Below, one piece after another: positions 9,716 through 18,672 of a DNA stretch of 64,000 nt. The translations under genes and the position numbers were made by a program. Source of the DNA: Candidatus Accumulibacter appositus (GTDB taxonomy: Bacteria; Pseudomonadota; Gammaproteobacteria; Burkholderiales; Rhodocyclaceae). The notes under the pieces were generated by a model. That model was not told the origin of the DNA and ran no database searches. It saw only the letters and a program-made list of their open reading frames with translations. The first letter of the stretch is position 1, and every line of letters starts with the position of its first letter. The stretch lies in contig JEMX01000078.1 of NCBI GenBank assembly GCA_000585055.1, forward strand, positions 25,442 through 89,441. The letters run 5' to 3'.

Positions 9716-10687
9716 ATGAGAAAACCCTTCCTCAACGTGCTCCAGCGCTGGCTGGCAACGGTTTTTCTGCGCCCGGCTCCTCTGCTGACCGCTGCTCTGG
9801 TGATTCTCCTGGGTGCTCAGCCTGGCCGGGCAAGCGCGGCCGAGTTGCTGCCGGTGGTCGCCAGTTTCAGCATTCTCGGTGACCTGACGCAGCGGGTCGG
9901 TGGCGAGCATGTGCAGGTGTATACCCTGGTCGGGCCGCTGGCGGACGCGCACGTGTACCAGCCGACTCCGGCCGACGTGAAGAAGCTCGCGCGCGCACGG
10001 CTGGTGGTCGTCAATGGCCTCGGTTTCGAAGGCTGGATCGATCGCCTGATAATGTCCTCCGGCTATCGCGGGCTGATCGTGGTTGCCAGCAAGGGCGTCA
10101 ATGTACTTCAGAAAGAAGCGGCACATACCGGCAAGCATCGCAGCCACGATCACCCGGCCGATGTCGACCCGCACGCCTGGCAGGATCTGGCTCAGGCGCG
10201 CTACTACGTCGACAATATTGCTGCCGCACTGGCGCAGGTGGATCCGGCAAACAAGGTGAGCTATCAGGCCAACGCCGCCGCTCTGAGGCGAGAGATCGAC
10301 GTGCTTGACAGCGAGATCCGCAGCAGCCTCAGCAAGCTTCCTGTCGAACGGCGCGTGGTGGTCAGCTCACACGACGCTTTTGGCTATTTTGCCCGTGCCT
10401 ATGGAATTCGTTTCCTAGCGCCCGTGGGGCTCAGCACTGATGCGCAACCTTCAGCGGCCGCCGTCGGCGGGATCATCCGGCAGATCCGCCGCGAAAAGAT
10501 CCCGGCAATGTTCATCGAGAACGTCAGCGACGCACGCTTGCTCGAACGCATCAGCGCTGAATCAGGGGCGCGCATTGGCGGCGTCCTGTACTCCGATTCC
10601 TTGGCCGCTCCCGGGACGGCAGCCGACAGCTATCTCGGCATGATGCGTGCGAACGCGAAGACCCTCGCCACGGCACTGGCCGACTGA
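9716..10687 (+). CDS. znuA: Metal ABC transporter substrate-binding protein (zinc/manganese type)
   Basis: Periplasmic cluster A-I binding protein of 323 residues. The start at 9716 follows GGGG at about 9 nt and gives a signal region ending near RASAAE. Likely metal ligands are His in DAHVYQP, His in VDPHAWQD, His in SSHDAFGYF and Asp in YSDSL. A short His-rich loop (HTGKHRSHDH) precedes the second ligand, which favours zinc over manganese, as in ZnuA and AztC. It ends the three-gene operon. Confidence 0.88.
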   Translation: MRKPFLNVLQRWLATVFLRPAPLLTAALVILLGAQPGRASAAELLPVVASFSILGDLTQRVGGEHVQVYTLVGPLADAHVYQPTPADVKKLARARLVVVNGLGFEGWIDRLIMSSGYRGLIVVASKGVNVLQKEAAHTGKHRSHDHPADVDPHAWQDLAQARYYVDNIAAALAQVDPANKVSYQANAAALRREIDVLDSEIRSSLSKLPVERRVVVSSHDAFGYFARAYGIRFLAPVGLSTDAQPSAAAVGGIIRQIRREKIPAMFIENVSDARLLERISAESGARIGGVLYSDSLAAPGTAADSYLGMMRANAKTLATALAD

Positions 10688-10749
10688 CGGTCGCCGCTAC
10701 CGCCGGCAGTTGCGGCCTTGTGCCCCTGCTGGCGGCTGCGCGTCGCGCA

Positions 10750-10767
10750 CTGTCATCAATCTGTCAC
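10750..10767 (+). promoter_or_regulatory. Pho box (PhoB binding site)
   Basis: CTGTCAT, 4 nt, CTGTCAC: 13 of 14 positions match the PhoB consensus. It lies 127 nt before the first of two small genes that lead into phoX, all on the same strand. PhoB sites normally replace the -35 element. It predicts induction of these genes by phosphate starvation. Confidence 0.8.
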
Positions 10768-10893
10768 AAAAGCAGCGCATTCTCCCCCCCGTCGTTACAA
10801 AGAATTACCCGAGTCGGTCGGCCGAAACGCATCAGTGAATCAAGCTGCGCGACCTTCCGGCGGGTGTTCCGTAAGTTGCCAGGGGGAATCTTG

Positions 10894-11238
10894 ATGTCGT
10901 CAGCAGCCACTCTTTCCAGTGCCGAAGCGATTCTCGCTGCGGCCAAGGAACTCAAACTCAGAAGACTTGCCTCGATGCCGGCGCCAGAACCGCCTGCTAA
11001 AGCCAAGAAAGCGCGCAAGCCCACACAGACCGTTCGCTGTCGCCTGCGAATTCCACACAGCGAATACCGGCAACTCATCAAGCTCAAGAAGCGCCTGGCC
11101 AGCCGCGGGGTTCCCAGCAAGAAGGGAGAGCTTTTTCGCGCCGGCCTGCTGCTGCTCGGCCATGTCGACCTGATCGACCTCAAGGTCGCGATTCGCAATG
11201 TCATTGCGCCGGAAGCGCGGCTTTACAAGGTGAAGTAG
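10894..11238 (+). CDS. Small basic protein of unknown function, first gene behind the Pho box
   Basis: 114 residues, rich in Lys, Arg, Ala and Leu. The start is set by AGGGGG about 7 nt upstream. An N-terminal Ala-rich helix is followed by a Pro/Lys-rich linker (PPAKAKKARKP) and a C-terminal domain with a strand and two helices (VRCRLRIPHSEYRQL ... KKGELFRAGLLLLG) that resembles a ribbon-helix-helix fold by eye. I do not recognise a named family. It lies 38 nt before another small basic protein and upstream of phoX. A DNA- or polyphosphate-binding role is speculation. Confidence 0.7.
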   Translation: MSSAATLSSAEAILAAAKELKLRRLASMPAPEPPAKAKKARKPTQTVRCRLRIPHSEYRQLIKLKKRLASRGVPSKKGELFRAGLLLLGHVDLIDLKVAIRNVIAPEARLYKVK

Positions 11239-11276
11239 CTCGCGCCCCTTTGATTTACTGTGCCCAGGTGAAAAAA

Positions 11277-11618
11277 ATGAACAAGGAAGTTGTTGCAACA
11301 TCGTCGACATTTGCCAAAGAACGCAAGCGGGTGGCCCGGGTGGCCAAGGCGGCGCGTGGGAAGAGTTCTGGTGGCGCAGGTGATGCCAATCAGCCTGTAG
11401 AAATCGCGCCAGGTGTCTCCAGCAAGGCGAAAGTTCGCCAACCGGGCCGGCGCGGCCCGCAGAAGCTGCCGACCAAGGTGGCGGTGACCGTACGCTATAG
11501 CCCGGAAGTCCTTGATTACTTCAAAGCCAGTGGCGATGGTTGGCAGACGCGCATGAACGACGTCCTGCGGCGCCATGTTGAAGAGGAGAAGCGGCACGAG
11601 CAGCATCGCGCCGCGTAA
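11277..11618 (+). CDS. Small basic protein with BrnA-like C-terminal segment
   Basis: 113 residues. The start has AGGTG upstream. The N-terminal two thirds are Lys/Ala/Gly-rich and look disordered. The C-terminal part (VAVTVRYSPEVLDYFKASGD, then WQTRMNDVLRRHVE) matches the ribbon-helix-helix region of BrnA-type antitoxins. No BrnT-type toxin gene lies beside it. It is second in the run from the Pho box to phoX, so it may be an orphan regulator or a structural basic protein rather than an antitoxin. Confidence 0.7.
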   Translation: MNKEVVATSSTFAKERKRVARVAKAARGKSSGGAGDANQPVEIAPGVSSKAKVRQPGRRGPQKLPTKVAVTVRYSPEVLDYFKASGDGWQTRMNDVLRRHVEEEKRHEQHRAA

Positions 11619-11739
11619 GACGAGCTGCCAGCGAAAGGTTTGCGCCGATCCGGGAGGCGCAGGTTTCAACAGGCGATGGTGGCGCGGCGGCTCACTGAGC
11701 GATAATCCTTTTTTCGTCAGATTCGGATGGACGCAAGCG

Positions 11740-13662
11740 ATGGACGACAAGGACCTGCTCAGCAACGACGGCGCGAACCCGCACTTCGCGCAGCTTCTCA
11801 CGGCGCTTTCGGCCACCGCCACTACGCGCCGGCGCTTGCTGCAGGCCGGTCTGGGTAGTGCCGCACTGTCCTTCTTCGGTCTTCCGGCGCTGGCTGGGCC
11901 GACGGGCCGGGCGGGAATCGGTTTTGCGCCGATCAGCATCTCGAGCGACGATGTCGTGCGCGTTCCCGATGGCTACATCGTGCAGCTGCTCTACGCCTGG
12001 GGTGACCCGATCGCGGACGGACCGGCGTTCCGCGCCGATGCGGGCAACAGCGCCGGCGAGCAGGCCGAGCAGGCCGGGATGCATCATGACGGCATGCACT
12101 TCTTTCCCTGGCTGGTAGACGGCAAGCCGTCGTCGACCCACGGCCTGCTGTGCATCAATCACGAATACACCGACGATGGCCTTCTGCATCCCGACGGGAT
12201 GGTCGACTGGAGTCACGACAAGACGCGCAAGTCGCAGAACGCGCATGGCGTTTCGGTGATCGAGGTGGAGCTTCGGGAGAGTGGCGGCGTCCTGCGCTGG
12301 CAGCTCTTGCGACCGTCGCCGTACGCCCGTCGGATAACTGCGCGTACGCCGATACGCATCGCCGGTCCGGCGGCCGGCACGCCAGATATGCGCACCCGCG
12401 ACGACCGGCGTGGCAACGTCGTCTTCGGGACGCTGGCCAATTGCGCGATGGGGCACACGCCGTGGGGCACCTACCTCACCTGTGAAGAGAACTTCAACAG
12501 CTATTTCAACGGTCTTGTCGAGCCGACGGCCGATCAGAAGCGTTATGGCATCCGCGCCAACGGCGCCGGCTTTCGCTGGCACGAGCACGACAGTCGTTTC
12601 GATGTCGCCACGGAAGCCAACGAAGCCAATCGTTTCGGCTGGGTCGTCGAAATCGACCCCTGGCAGCCTGCGCAGGCCCCGGTCAAGCGCACCGCCCTGG
12701 GTCGCTTCAAGCACGAATGTGCCACCGTAACGCTGGCCAGCGACGGCCGGGTGGTGGTGTACATGAGCGACGATGAAGCTTTCGAGTACCTTTACAAGTT
12801 CGTGTCGAGCGATCGATTCAAGGCCAGCGAAGCGGCTGCTGGCGGCCGCCTGCTCGACGACGGGACGCTGTACGTGGCGCGCTTCGACGGCGATGGCAAA
12901 GGTCGCTGGATCGCCTTGCAGTACGGGCAGAATGGGCTCGACCCAGGCAATGGCTTTGCCGATCAGGCCGACATCCTGATCCGCACCCGCCAGGCCGCCG
13001 ATCTCGTTGGCGCAACGAAGATGGACCGCCCGGAGTGGCTGGCCGTCGATCCGCAGAATGGCGAGGTCTATTGCACGCTGACCAACAACCGCAAGCGCCT
13101 GGTCGCCGACGCCGCCAATCCGCGCGCGGAGAATGCTTTCGGACACATCATTCGCTGGCGCGAGGAGCAGGCGGATGCGGCGGCCGGTGTCTTTGACTGG
13201 GATGTTTTCGTGCTCTGTGGCGACCCCGAGAATGCCGACGCGGCCAGGCGCGGCAACATCAAGGGCGATGCTTTCGCCAGCCCGGACGGCCTGTGGTTTG
13301 ACCGCGACGGTCGGCTGTGGATCCAGACCGACGCTTCCGGCAGCGTCCTCAACCGTGGTGACTACCAGCGGCTGGGCAACAACCAAATGCTCGTCGCCGA
13401 CATTGCCAGCGGCGAGATTCGCCGCTTCCTGACCGGACCGAAAGCCTGCGAGATTACCGGGATCAGCGCCACGCCCGATTCGCGCAGTCTGTTCATCAAC
13501 GTCCAGCATCCCGGTGAAGCCGCTGGTGGGCGTTCGTCGCCGTCGGCGCCGCTGGCCGGGTCCGGATGGCCGGCCAACCAGTTCCCCGGTGTGACCGGCG
13601 GCCGGCCGCGTTCGGCGACGCTGGTGGTCCGGCGCGCCGATGGGGGTGTGGTCGGTAGCTGA
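11740..13662 (+). CDS. phoX: PhoX-family alkaline phosphatase, Tat-exported (DUF839)
   Basis: 640 residues. PhoX enzymes are calcium- and iron-dependent periplasmic phosphomonoesterases that release phosphate from organic esters. The N terminus has a twin-arginine signal (TRRRLLQAGLGSAALSFFG) ending near ALA. The conserved DUF839 blocks are present: CINHEYTDDG, WGTYLTCEENFNSYF (with the Cys expected to be an iron ligand), FKHECATV, GWVVEIDPW and the C-terminal MLVADIASGEIRRFL. The start at 11740 is the ATG closest to the signal. It is the third gene downstream of a strong Pho box, which fits its role. Confidence 0.93.
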   Translation: MDDKDLLSNDGANPHFAQLLTALSATATTRRRLLQAGLGSAALSFFGLPALAGPTGRAGIGFAPISISSDDVVRVPDGYIVQLLYAWGDPIADGPAFRADAGNSAGEQAEQAGMHHDGMHFFPWLVDGKPSSTHGLLCINHEYTDDGLLHPDGMVDWSHDKTRKSQNAHGVSVIEVELRESGGVLRWQLLRPSPYARRITARTPIRIAGPAAGTPDMRTRDDRRGNVVFGTLANCAMGHTPWGTYLTCEENFNSYFNGLVEPTADQKRYGIRANGAGFRWHEHDSRFDVATEANEANRFGWVVEIDPWQPAQAPVKRTALGRFKHECATVTLASDGRVVVYMSDDEAFEYLYKFVSSDRFKASEAAAGGRLLDDGTLYVARFDGDGKGRWIALQYGQNGLDPGNGFADQADILIRTRQAADLVGATKMDRPEWLAVDPQNGEVYCTLTNNRKRLVADAANPRAENAFGHIIRWREEQADAAAGVFDWDVFVLCGDPENADAARRGNIKGDAFASPDGLWFDRDGRLWIQTDASGSVLNRGDYQRLGNNQMLVADIASGEIRRFLTGPKACEITGISATPDSRSLFINVQHPGEAAGGRSSPSAPLAGSGWPANQFPGVTGGRPRSATLVVRRADGGVVGS

Positions 13663-13754
13663 AGCGCCGATCGCTGCCTGCCGCGGCGCTGCGCGCATTC
13701 GCCGGTTTGGCTAGTGGGCGCTTGTTGGTCGCTTGTTGGTCCGTTCCAGGTCGT

Positions 13755-14405
13755 TCATTGACCGTCTCGTGCGCCGCTGCCGAACCACTTTTGTTCGAGG
13801 CATAGCCGTAGTCCCATGCGTGCGCGATGCAGCACCACCCAGCAGTTGCTGGTGCTCATCGACAGTTCCTGGCAGATTTCGCTGGTCTCCAGGCCGAGTA
13901 TTTCGCGCATCATGAAGACGCGCGCGGTGGCCGGCGGCAGGCGTTGCAGGCAGGCATCGAAGACTGCCCAGAAACTGCTGTTTTCGAGAGTCTTTTCCGG
14001 ATTTCCCCAGTCCGAAGGCCGTGCATCACGCTGCCAGTGGCCATTGCTCTTGAACAGCGGGTCGAAATCGGCGTCGTCGATTTCCTGCTCGACGGCTTCG
14101 TGGATCGGCTCGCGAACCCGCCGCCGGATGATGTCGACGATCTTGTTGCGCAAGATCGAGAACACCCAGGTCTTCAGCTTGGCGCGCTCGGCAAAGCGCG
14201 CAGCGCCCTGCAGCGCGGCAAGCATGGTTTCCTGCACGGCATCCTCGGCGCTCGCCGGATCACGCAACTGCAGGACCGCAAAGCGCAGCATGTCACGGCG
14301 AAAGCTGGCTAGCTCCGTGGCCATCGTCTCGGCAGCGGCGGAGAGCGCCGGGCCGTTGGCGTCCGGCGACGTGTGTTCCTTGCAGTCGCGATCCTTGCTG
14401 TTCAT
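13755..14405 (-). CDS. RNA polymerase sigma factor, ECF (sigma-70) family
   Basis: 216 residues. Region 2 is FRRDMLRFAVLQLRDPASAE followed by DAVQETMLAALQ; region 2.4 includes KLKTWVFSILRNKIVDIIRR. Region 4 is LPPATARVFMMREILGLETS and a helix-turn-helix ending SNCWVVLHRARMGLR. ECF factors normally sit beside a membrane or zinc anti-sigma gene. Here only about 90 nt separate it from phoX (convergent), and no anti-sigma gene is visible. Its control may therefore be in trans or through expression level. Confidence 0.92.
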   Translation of the reverse strand: MNSKDRDCKEHTSPDANGPALSAAAETMATELASFRRDMLRFAVLQLRDPASAEDAVQETMLAALQGAARFAERAKLKTWVFSILRNKIVDIIRRRVREPIHEAVEQEIDDADFDPLFKSNGHWQRDARPSDWGNPEKTLENSSFWAVFDACLQRLPPATARVFMMREILGLETSEICQELSMSTSNCWVVLHRARMGLRLCLEQKWFGSGARDGQ

Positions 14406-14633
14406 CGGCTTCGGCTATCGGGGGAGGGCAGGTCGCCGGGTTCGGCGACTGGCAGTTTATACGCAAGCGCGCAGCGGCGATAGGCGCTTAGATGCCTTGG
14501 CGTGCTCCGGGTGTCGTGCTGCGGGATTGTTTCCGAGTACTAAGCATCCGCCCGCACGCTTCCCGGGGGCGCTGTCGGACGACCGAGGAGCATGACATGC
14601 AAAAAACCGGTTCGCCCTGCCGAAATGACCTAA

Positions 14634-14639
14634 GATAAT
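14634..14639 (+). promoter_or_regulatory. Possible -10 element for ald
   Basis: GATAAT about 30 nt before the ald start. The -35 candidate 17 nt upstream (TTCGCC) is weak, so the promoter may need an activator such as an Lrp-type regulator. Confidence 0.3.
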
Positions 14640-14669
14640 CGGCCCCGAAAGCACAATAAGGAGACAGCG

Positions 14670-15788
14670 ATGCACATTGGCGTACCCAAGGAGATAAAAA
14701 ACCACGAATACCGTGTCGGCCTGACCCCGTCATCGGTTCGCGAGATGGTCGCGCACGGTCATGCGGTGAGCGTTGAAACCGGCGCTGGGGCGGGCATCGG
14801 CGCCGCTGACGCGGTCTACGAGAAGGCCGGAGCGACGATTGCCGCGACGGCCGCGGAGATCTTTGCCAAGGCCGAAATGATCATCAAGGTCAAGGAGCCG
14901 CAGGCCGGCGAGCGCGGCATGCTGCGCGAAGGGCAGATCCTCTACACTTACCTGCATCTCGCGCCCGATCCCGCGCAGTGCGCCGATCTGGTCAGCAGTG
15001 GCGCCGTCTGCATTGCCTACGAAACAGTCACCCAGCCGGGCGGCGGCCTGCCCTTGCTGGCGCCGATGTCGGAAGTCGCCGGCCGCCTGTCGATCCAGGC
15101 CGGCGCCTACTGCCTCGAAAAGGCGCACGGCGGGATGGGCATCCTGCTCGGCGGTGTTGCCGGCGTGCCATCGGCGAAGATCGTCATCCTCGGCGCCGGT
15201 GTCGTCGGCTCGAACGCCGCACAGATTGCCGTCGGCACTGGCGCACAGGTGGTGGTCATCGACCGTAGCCTCGATGTCCTGCGGCGCCTCGATCGGCAGC
15301 TCGGTGCGCGTGTGATCACCGTCTTTTCGAACCGCGACAACGTCGAGCAGCACGTGCTGAACGCCGATCTCGTGATCGGTGGCGTGCTCATCCCGGGTGC
15401 CGCGGCACCGAAGCTGATCACTCGCGATTTGGTCAATGAGATGCGGCCCGGATCGGTGATCGTCGACGTGGCCATCGACCAGGGGGGCTGCTGCGAGACC
15501 GCCAAAGCGACGACGCACGCCGATCCGACCTACGTCGTCGGCGATGTGGTGCACTACTGCGTTGCCAACATGCCGGGTGGCGTTCCGAACACCTCCACCT
15601 ACGCGCTCAACAACGCGACCCTGCCGTTTGCGTTGCAGATCGCCGACAAGGGCTGGCGGCAGGCGCTGCAGGATAACGAGCACCTGCGCAATGGTCTCAA
15701 CGTCGCTTTCGGCAAGGTCACCTGCCGTGAAGTCGCCGACGACCTCAAGTACGAGTATCACGACGCGCTATCGGTGATAACAGGCTGA
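14670..15788 (+). CDS. ald: Alanine dehydrogenase
   Basis: Catalyses reversible NAD-dependent deamination of L-alanine to pyruvate and ammonia in the cytoplasm. The start follows AAGGAGA at 7 nt. The N terminus [20 protein letters not shown] is diagnostic. Substrate residues are visible: Lys in IIKVKEPQ and His in YTYLHLAPD. The NAD-binding Rossmann loop is [15 protein letters not shown], and the C-terminal half contains [20 protein letters not shown]. Length of 372 residues is typical. It is transcribed alone and followed by a strong terminator. Confidence 0.97.
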   Translation: MHIGVPKEIKNHEYRVGLTPSSVREMVAHGHAVSVETGAGAGIGAADAVYEKAGATIAATAAEIFAKAEMIIKVKEPQAGERGMLREGQILYTYLHLAPDPAQCADLVSSGAVCIAYETVTQPGGGLPLLAPMSEVAGRLSIQAGAYCLEKAHGGMGILLGGVAGVPSAKIVILGAGVVGSNAAQIAVGTGAQVVVIDRSLDVLRRLDRQLGARVITVFSNRDNVEQHVLNADLVIGGVLIPGAAAPKLITRDLVNEMRPGSVIVDVAIDQGGCCETAKATTHADPTYVVGDVVHYCVANMPGGVPNTSTYALNNATLPFALQIADKGWRQALQDNEHLRNGLNVAFGKVTCREVADDLKYEYHDALSVITG

Positions 15789-15816
15789 GGAGGCTCGAGC
15801 AGCGGGTCGACTGAAC

Positions 15817-15854
15817 AGGGCAGCGGGGTACGAGCGTGCCTCGCTGCCCTTTTT
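15817..15854 (+). terminator. Rho-independent terminator after ald
   Basis: A perfect 9-bp stem (AGGGCAGCG / CGCTGCCCT) is followed by TTTTT. It ends the ald transcript and may also serve the convergent gene at 15878. Confidence 0.85.
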
Positions 15855-15877
15855 GCCATTTGCAGGAGTCGAGCCAG

Positions 15878-16675
15878 TTACAGCCGCCCGGCCTCCAGAA
15901 AACTGAAGTAGCCGCTTCGGTTGAAGATGATGTGATCGAGCAAGGGCACGCCGATGATGCTGCCGGCGGCCTTGAGCTGCTTGGTCACCTCAATATCGGC
16001 TGGCGAGGGATCGAGTCCGCCGGTGGGATGGTTGTGCGCGACGATGATCGCTGCGGCGCGGTCTACCAGGGCGTCCGCGAAGACCTCGCGCGGATGAACC
16101 GGCGTTCGATCGATCAGGCCGATCGAGATGACCCGGATGTTGAGAATCTCGTTGGCCCCGTTGATGCTGGCACAGAGGAAATGCTCCTGCTTGCGGTCGG
16201 CGTAATGTCGTACATGCGGGAGGATGTCGGCGGACGTTGTGATCCGCGAGCCCTCGGGTTTGATGCGGCGGCGCGCAAACTCGACGGCAGCTAGGATCAG
16301 CGCGGCCTTGGCGTCACCGACGCCCGGGTAATGGGTGAGATCCTCGTGCCGAAGCTGCAGCGGCCGAGTATTTCGTCGATCATCTCCCCGACCGAGACTT
16401 TCCTCAGTGGCGGTGGTACCCCCTTTTTCCCGCCGCCGCGCTCTCGGCAGATCGCGGAAGACTTCTTCGCGCGCATCGCCGGAGCAATCGTTGGCCAGTG
16501 TCGGGAGCTGCCCGGCCTGCGTCGCCTGCAGGAAGGCCCAGGGCTGGCCTTCGGCGATGCAGTGCTCGCTGTCGCTGATTTCCGCCTGTTCCAGTACGCC
16601 GTAGCCGTGCACGCGCACCAGGAAATCGGCGATGGGTTGCTGGAAACTCAGTTCCGGCGTTCTCGCGCGTGCCAT
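15878..16675 (-). pseudogene. Chimeric remnant: type I restriction HsdR-like N terminus joined to RadC C terminus
   Basis: The first ~75 residues after the ATG at 16675 (ELSFQQPIADFLVRVHGYGV, then LEQAEISDSEHCIAEGQ) resemble the N terminus of restriction-type DEAD-box helicase subunits. The last ~150 residues are RadC: the HhH-like YPGVGDAKAALILAAVEFARRR and the JAB-type metal motif HNHPTGGLDPSPAD. Between them (about 16310-16440) the frame reads as low-complexity Arg-rich sequence, while another frame reads VGEMIDEILGRC, consistent with a frameshift. Neither half is complete. It starts 9 nt after the DUF4276 gene. The RadC half might still be translated. Confidence 0.6.
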
Positions 16676-16683
16676 GGCGGCAT

Positions 16684-17235
16684 TCAGCCGGGGCGGGACT
16701 CGAGGCGTTCGAGCCATTGGCGGAAATGCGGACACTGCTCGCGGATTGCCTGCAAGCGCGGCGCCAGGTCGTGGCGCCGGATACCCGCGGCGAAGCGGGT
16801 GCAGTCGCGGGACAGAAGCCCCTCGAACTCGTGCATCGTCACGTAGGGCACGAAGCGCGCCGCAATGGAAGCGAAGCCCGACTGTGTCCCGATGTCGGCC
16901 ATCAAGGGGTGCTGTACCGTGCCCGCCTTGCGGGCGAACGGCAGCCTGGCCGCCTCGGATCGCCCCGTCCATGCCTTCTCGCCTGTTTGCGGTAGCCGGT
17001 AGTAGTCGACCATCGTCGTCGCCAGGCAGCCGGAATCCTCCTTGAGGTGGTTGAGAATGTCCTTGCGAACCCCACTCCAGCCACGGATTCCGCCGCGCCG
17101 GTCGCGTTGCCGCGCGTTGCCAAGCAGGCGAGCGCTGACTTTCCCATAGCCGTACGTGTAGAGGTGAGGAGCAAGAACCTCATTGACGAAGCTTTCCTCC
17201 GTTTCGCCTTCGACGTGAATGAGCAGCCGGGTCAT
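16684..17235 (-). CDS. DUF4276 protein (TOPRIM-like partner of the AAA ATPase), probably internally deleted
   Basis: 183 residues. The N terminus MTRLLIHVEGETEESFVNEV is the DUF4276 signature; the acidic EGETEE is the expected TOPRIM-like metal site. A second acidic element is HEFEGLL near residue 135. DUF4276 proteins usually carry a segment with PEEIND and PSKRI before the C-terminal CPHFxxWLxxLE. Here LQAIREQ runs straight into CPHFRQWLERLE at about residues 160-172, so roughly 40 residues appear to be missing. The start is four nt after the stop of the ATPase gene, so the two are co-translated. The pair resembles split OLD-type ATPase/TOPRIM defence modules (inference). Confidence 0.75.
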   Translation of the reverse strand: MTRLLIHVEGETEESFVNEVLAPHLYTYGYGKVSARLLGNARQRDRRGGIRGWSGVRKDILNHLKEDSGCLATTMVDYYRLPQTGEKAWTGRSEAARLPFARKAGTVQHPLMADIGTQSGFASIAARFVPYVTMHEFEGLLSRDCTRFAAGIRRHDLAPRLQAIREQCPHFRQWLERLESRPG

Positions 17236-17239
17236 TCGC

Positions 17240-18343
17240 TCACTCCCCGCTCGGGCGGCCACCGAGTTCGTTCTTTTCCCAGAGCTGGCCGAGGCTGTAG
17301 TCCTCCAGCCAGCTTGCCAGCCGGGCCGATTCCAGGCGCGTGAATCGCGTTCCGCCGCCAACGCGGTCGGCGACCAGAACGTCCTCGGGCTGGAAGTGAT
17401 CGAGCAGCAGGGGCGATTGCGTCGACAGAATGACCTGCGTCGTGACGGCGGCCTGTTTCACCAGCGAGGCCAGCAGGGTGATCGCGTAGGGATGCAGGCC
17501 AAGCTCCGGTTCGTCGACCAGGATCAACGACGGGCGAATGCTGTCGGGTTGCAGGAACAGCGTCGCCAGCGCGATGAAGCGCAGCGTCCCGTCGGAGAGC
17601 GACGAAGCGTCAAAGTAGGCGTCGGAGCCCTTGTGCCGCCACTCCAGGCGGATCTTGTCCGGATTGAGCTGCTGCGGTTCGAGCACGAAGTCATCGAAGA
17701 ACGGCGCAACGCGCTGAATCGTGCGGCGGATCAGGCTGTACGCGGTGTCGTGCTTCAGGCGCAGGACATAGAGGAAGGCGGCTAGGTTCGAGCCGTCAGG
17801 GCGCAGGTAGCGGTTGTCGTTGAGGTCCGCCGTCTTCTTTATCGGCGAAGTCGAACTGGTGTCGTGGAAGTGGTAGAGCCGCCAGCGATTCAGGTGCTGG
17901 CGTACGTACGCGCCCGTGCCCGATCGTTGCGCATCGCTGATGCCGGCTTCCATCCCGCGCGCGGCGAGATCTTCTGCATAGGTTGCGGGATGCCGCTTGT
18001 CCCAGAAGGAGACGGTTTCCGATGCCGGGTGAAGCTGGTCTGCCGCTGTCGGTTCCAGAGCGATGACGTATTCATTGACGCCGTCCTGGAAGGATGCGCG
18101 GATTTCCAGCTTCCCAGTTATCTTGGAACCGAAATGCAGGACCTTGTCGGCGCCACCTGCCTTGATCACATAGTCCTGCAGAAGCCCTTCGCGGATGGCG
18201 TGCAGGAAGGCAAAGACACCGATGAAATTCGACTTGCCCGATCCGTTCGGCCCGATGACAACGTTGATCGCCCCGAGCTTGAGCTTCTCGATCGCGGCGA
18301 TGCTCTTGAAGCCCTTGACGGTGATGGTGTCGACTTCAGGCAT
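17240..18343 (-). CDS. AAA family ATPase (SMC/OLD-like), partner of DUF4276 protein
   Basis: 367 residues. Starts MPEVDTITVKGFKSI, with Walker A GPNGSGKS at residues 31-38, an ABC-type signature SSLSDGTLRF and Walker B LILVDEPELGLHP, followed by a His-switch-like STQSPLLLDHF. This is the AAA_21/OLD N-terminal ATPase type, which recognises DNA ends or phage proteins in known defence systems. The TOPRIM partner is encoded by the next gene, as in PARIS-like or split OLD arrangements. It appears intact, unlike its downstream neighbours. Confidence 0.85.
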   Translation of the reverse strand: MPEVDTITVKGFKSIAAIEKLKLGAINVVIGPNGSGKSNFIGVFAFLHAIREGLLQDYVIKAGGADKVLHFGSKITGKLEIRASFQDGVNEYVIALEPTAADQLHPASETVSFWDKRHPATYAEDLAARGMEAGISDAQRSGTGAYVRQHLNRWRLYHFHDTSSTSPIKKTADLNDNRYLRPDGSNLAAFLYVLRLKHDTAYSLIRRTIQRVAPFFDDFVLEPQQLNPDKIRLEWRHKGSDAYFDASSLSDGTLRFIALATLFLQPDSIRPSLILVDEPELGLHPYAITLLASLVKQAAVTTQVILSTQSPLLLDHFQPEDVLVADRVGGGTRFTRLESARLASWLEDYSLGQLWEKNELGGRPSGE

Positions 18344-18672
18344 GGGTCGGTTCCGGGCGCGCTTCCACCGGGACTCCAGCAGTTTGACTGTTGACTGCGC
18401 GCACGTCCGCCTCCGAAATACGCCGTTGGCCGGTGATGTATTAGTGGATTACAGCCTTCCGATACGCGATCAGCGTCTCCATCTGCTGATTAAAAGAACC
18501 TTGTTGGAGATGGAACCCTATCACTCGCCTTATGAAACGATGCGACTGCGTCAACTCGTGAGCAAGCTACATCCAAGAAGGCCCGCGATGAACTTCTGCT
18601 CGGGAACTTGCTGCGAGCGCTTGCCCGATTCCTCAGCTCCTGAGCATGGCTTTTCAAGGTCGCGCTGCGGCT
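18344..18672. other. Gap with no supported gene
   Basis: Lower-GC stretch between the defence-like ATPase gene and suhB. A short frame reading LHLLIKRTLLEMEPYHSPYE has no start or family support. It may be debris from the accessory patch. No convincing promoter or repeat was seen. Confidence 0.4.

Noticed and set aside
11740..13698. Long open frame on the strand opposite phoX
   Set aside because: It is a codon-bias shadow of a high-GC gene; the phoX frame has a Tat signal and family motifs.
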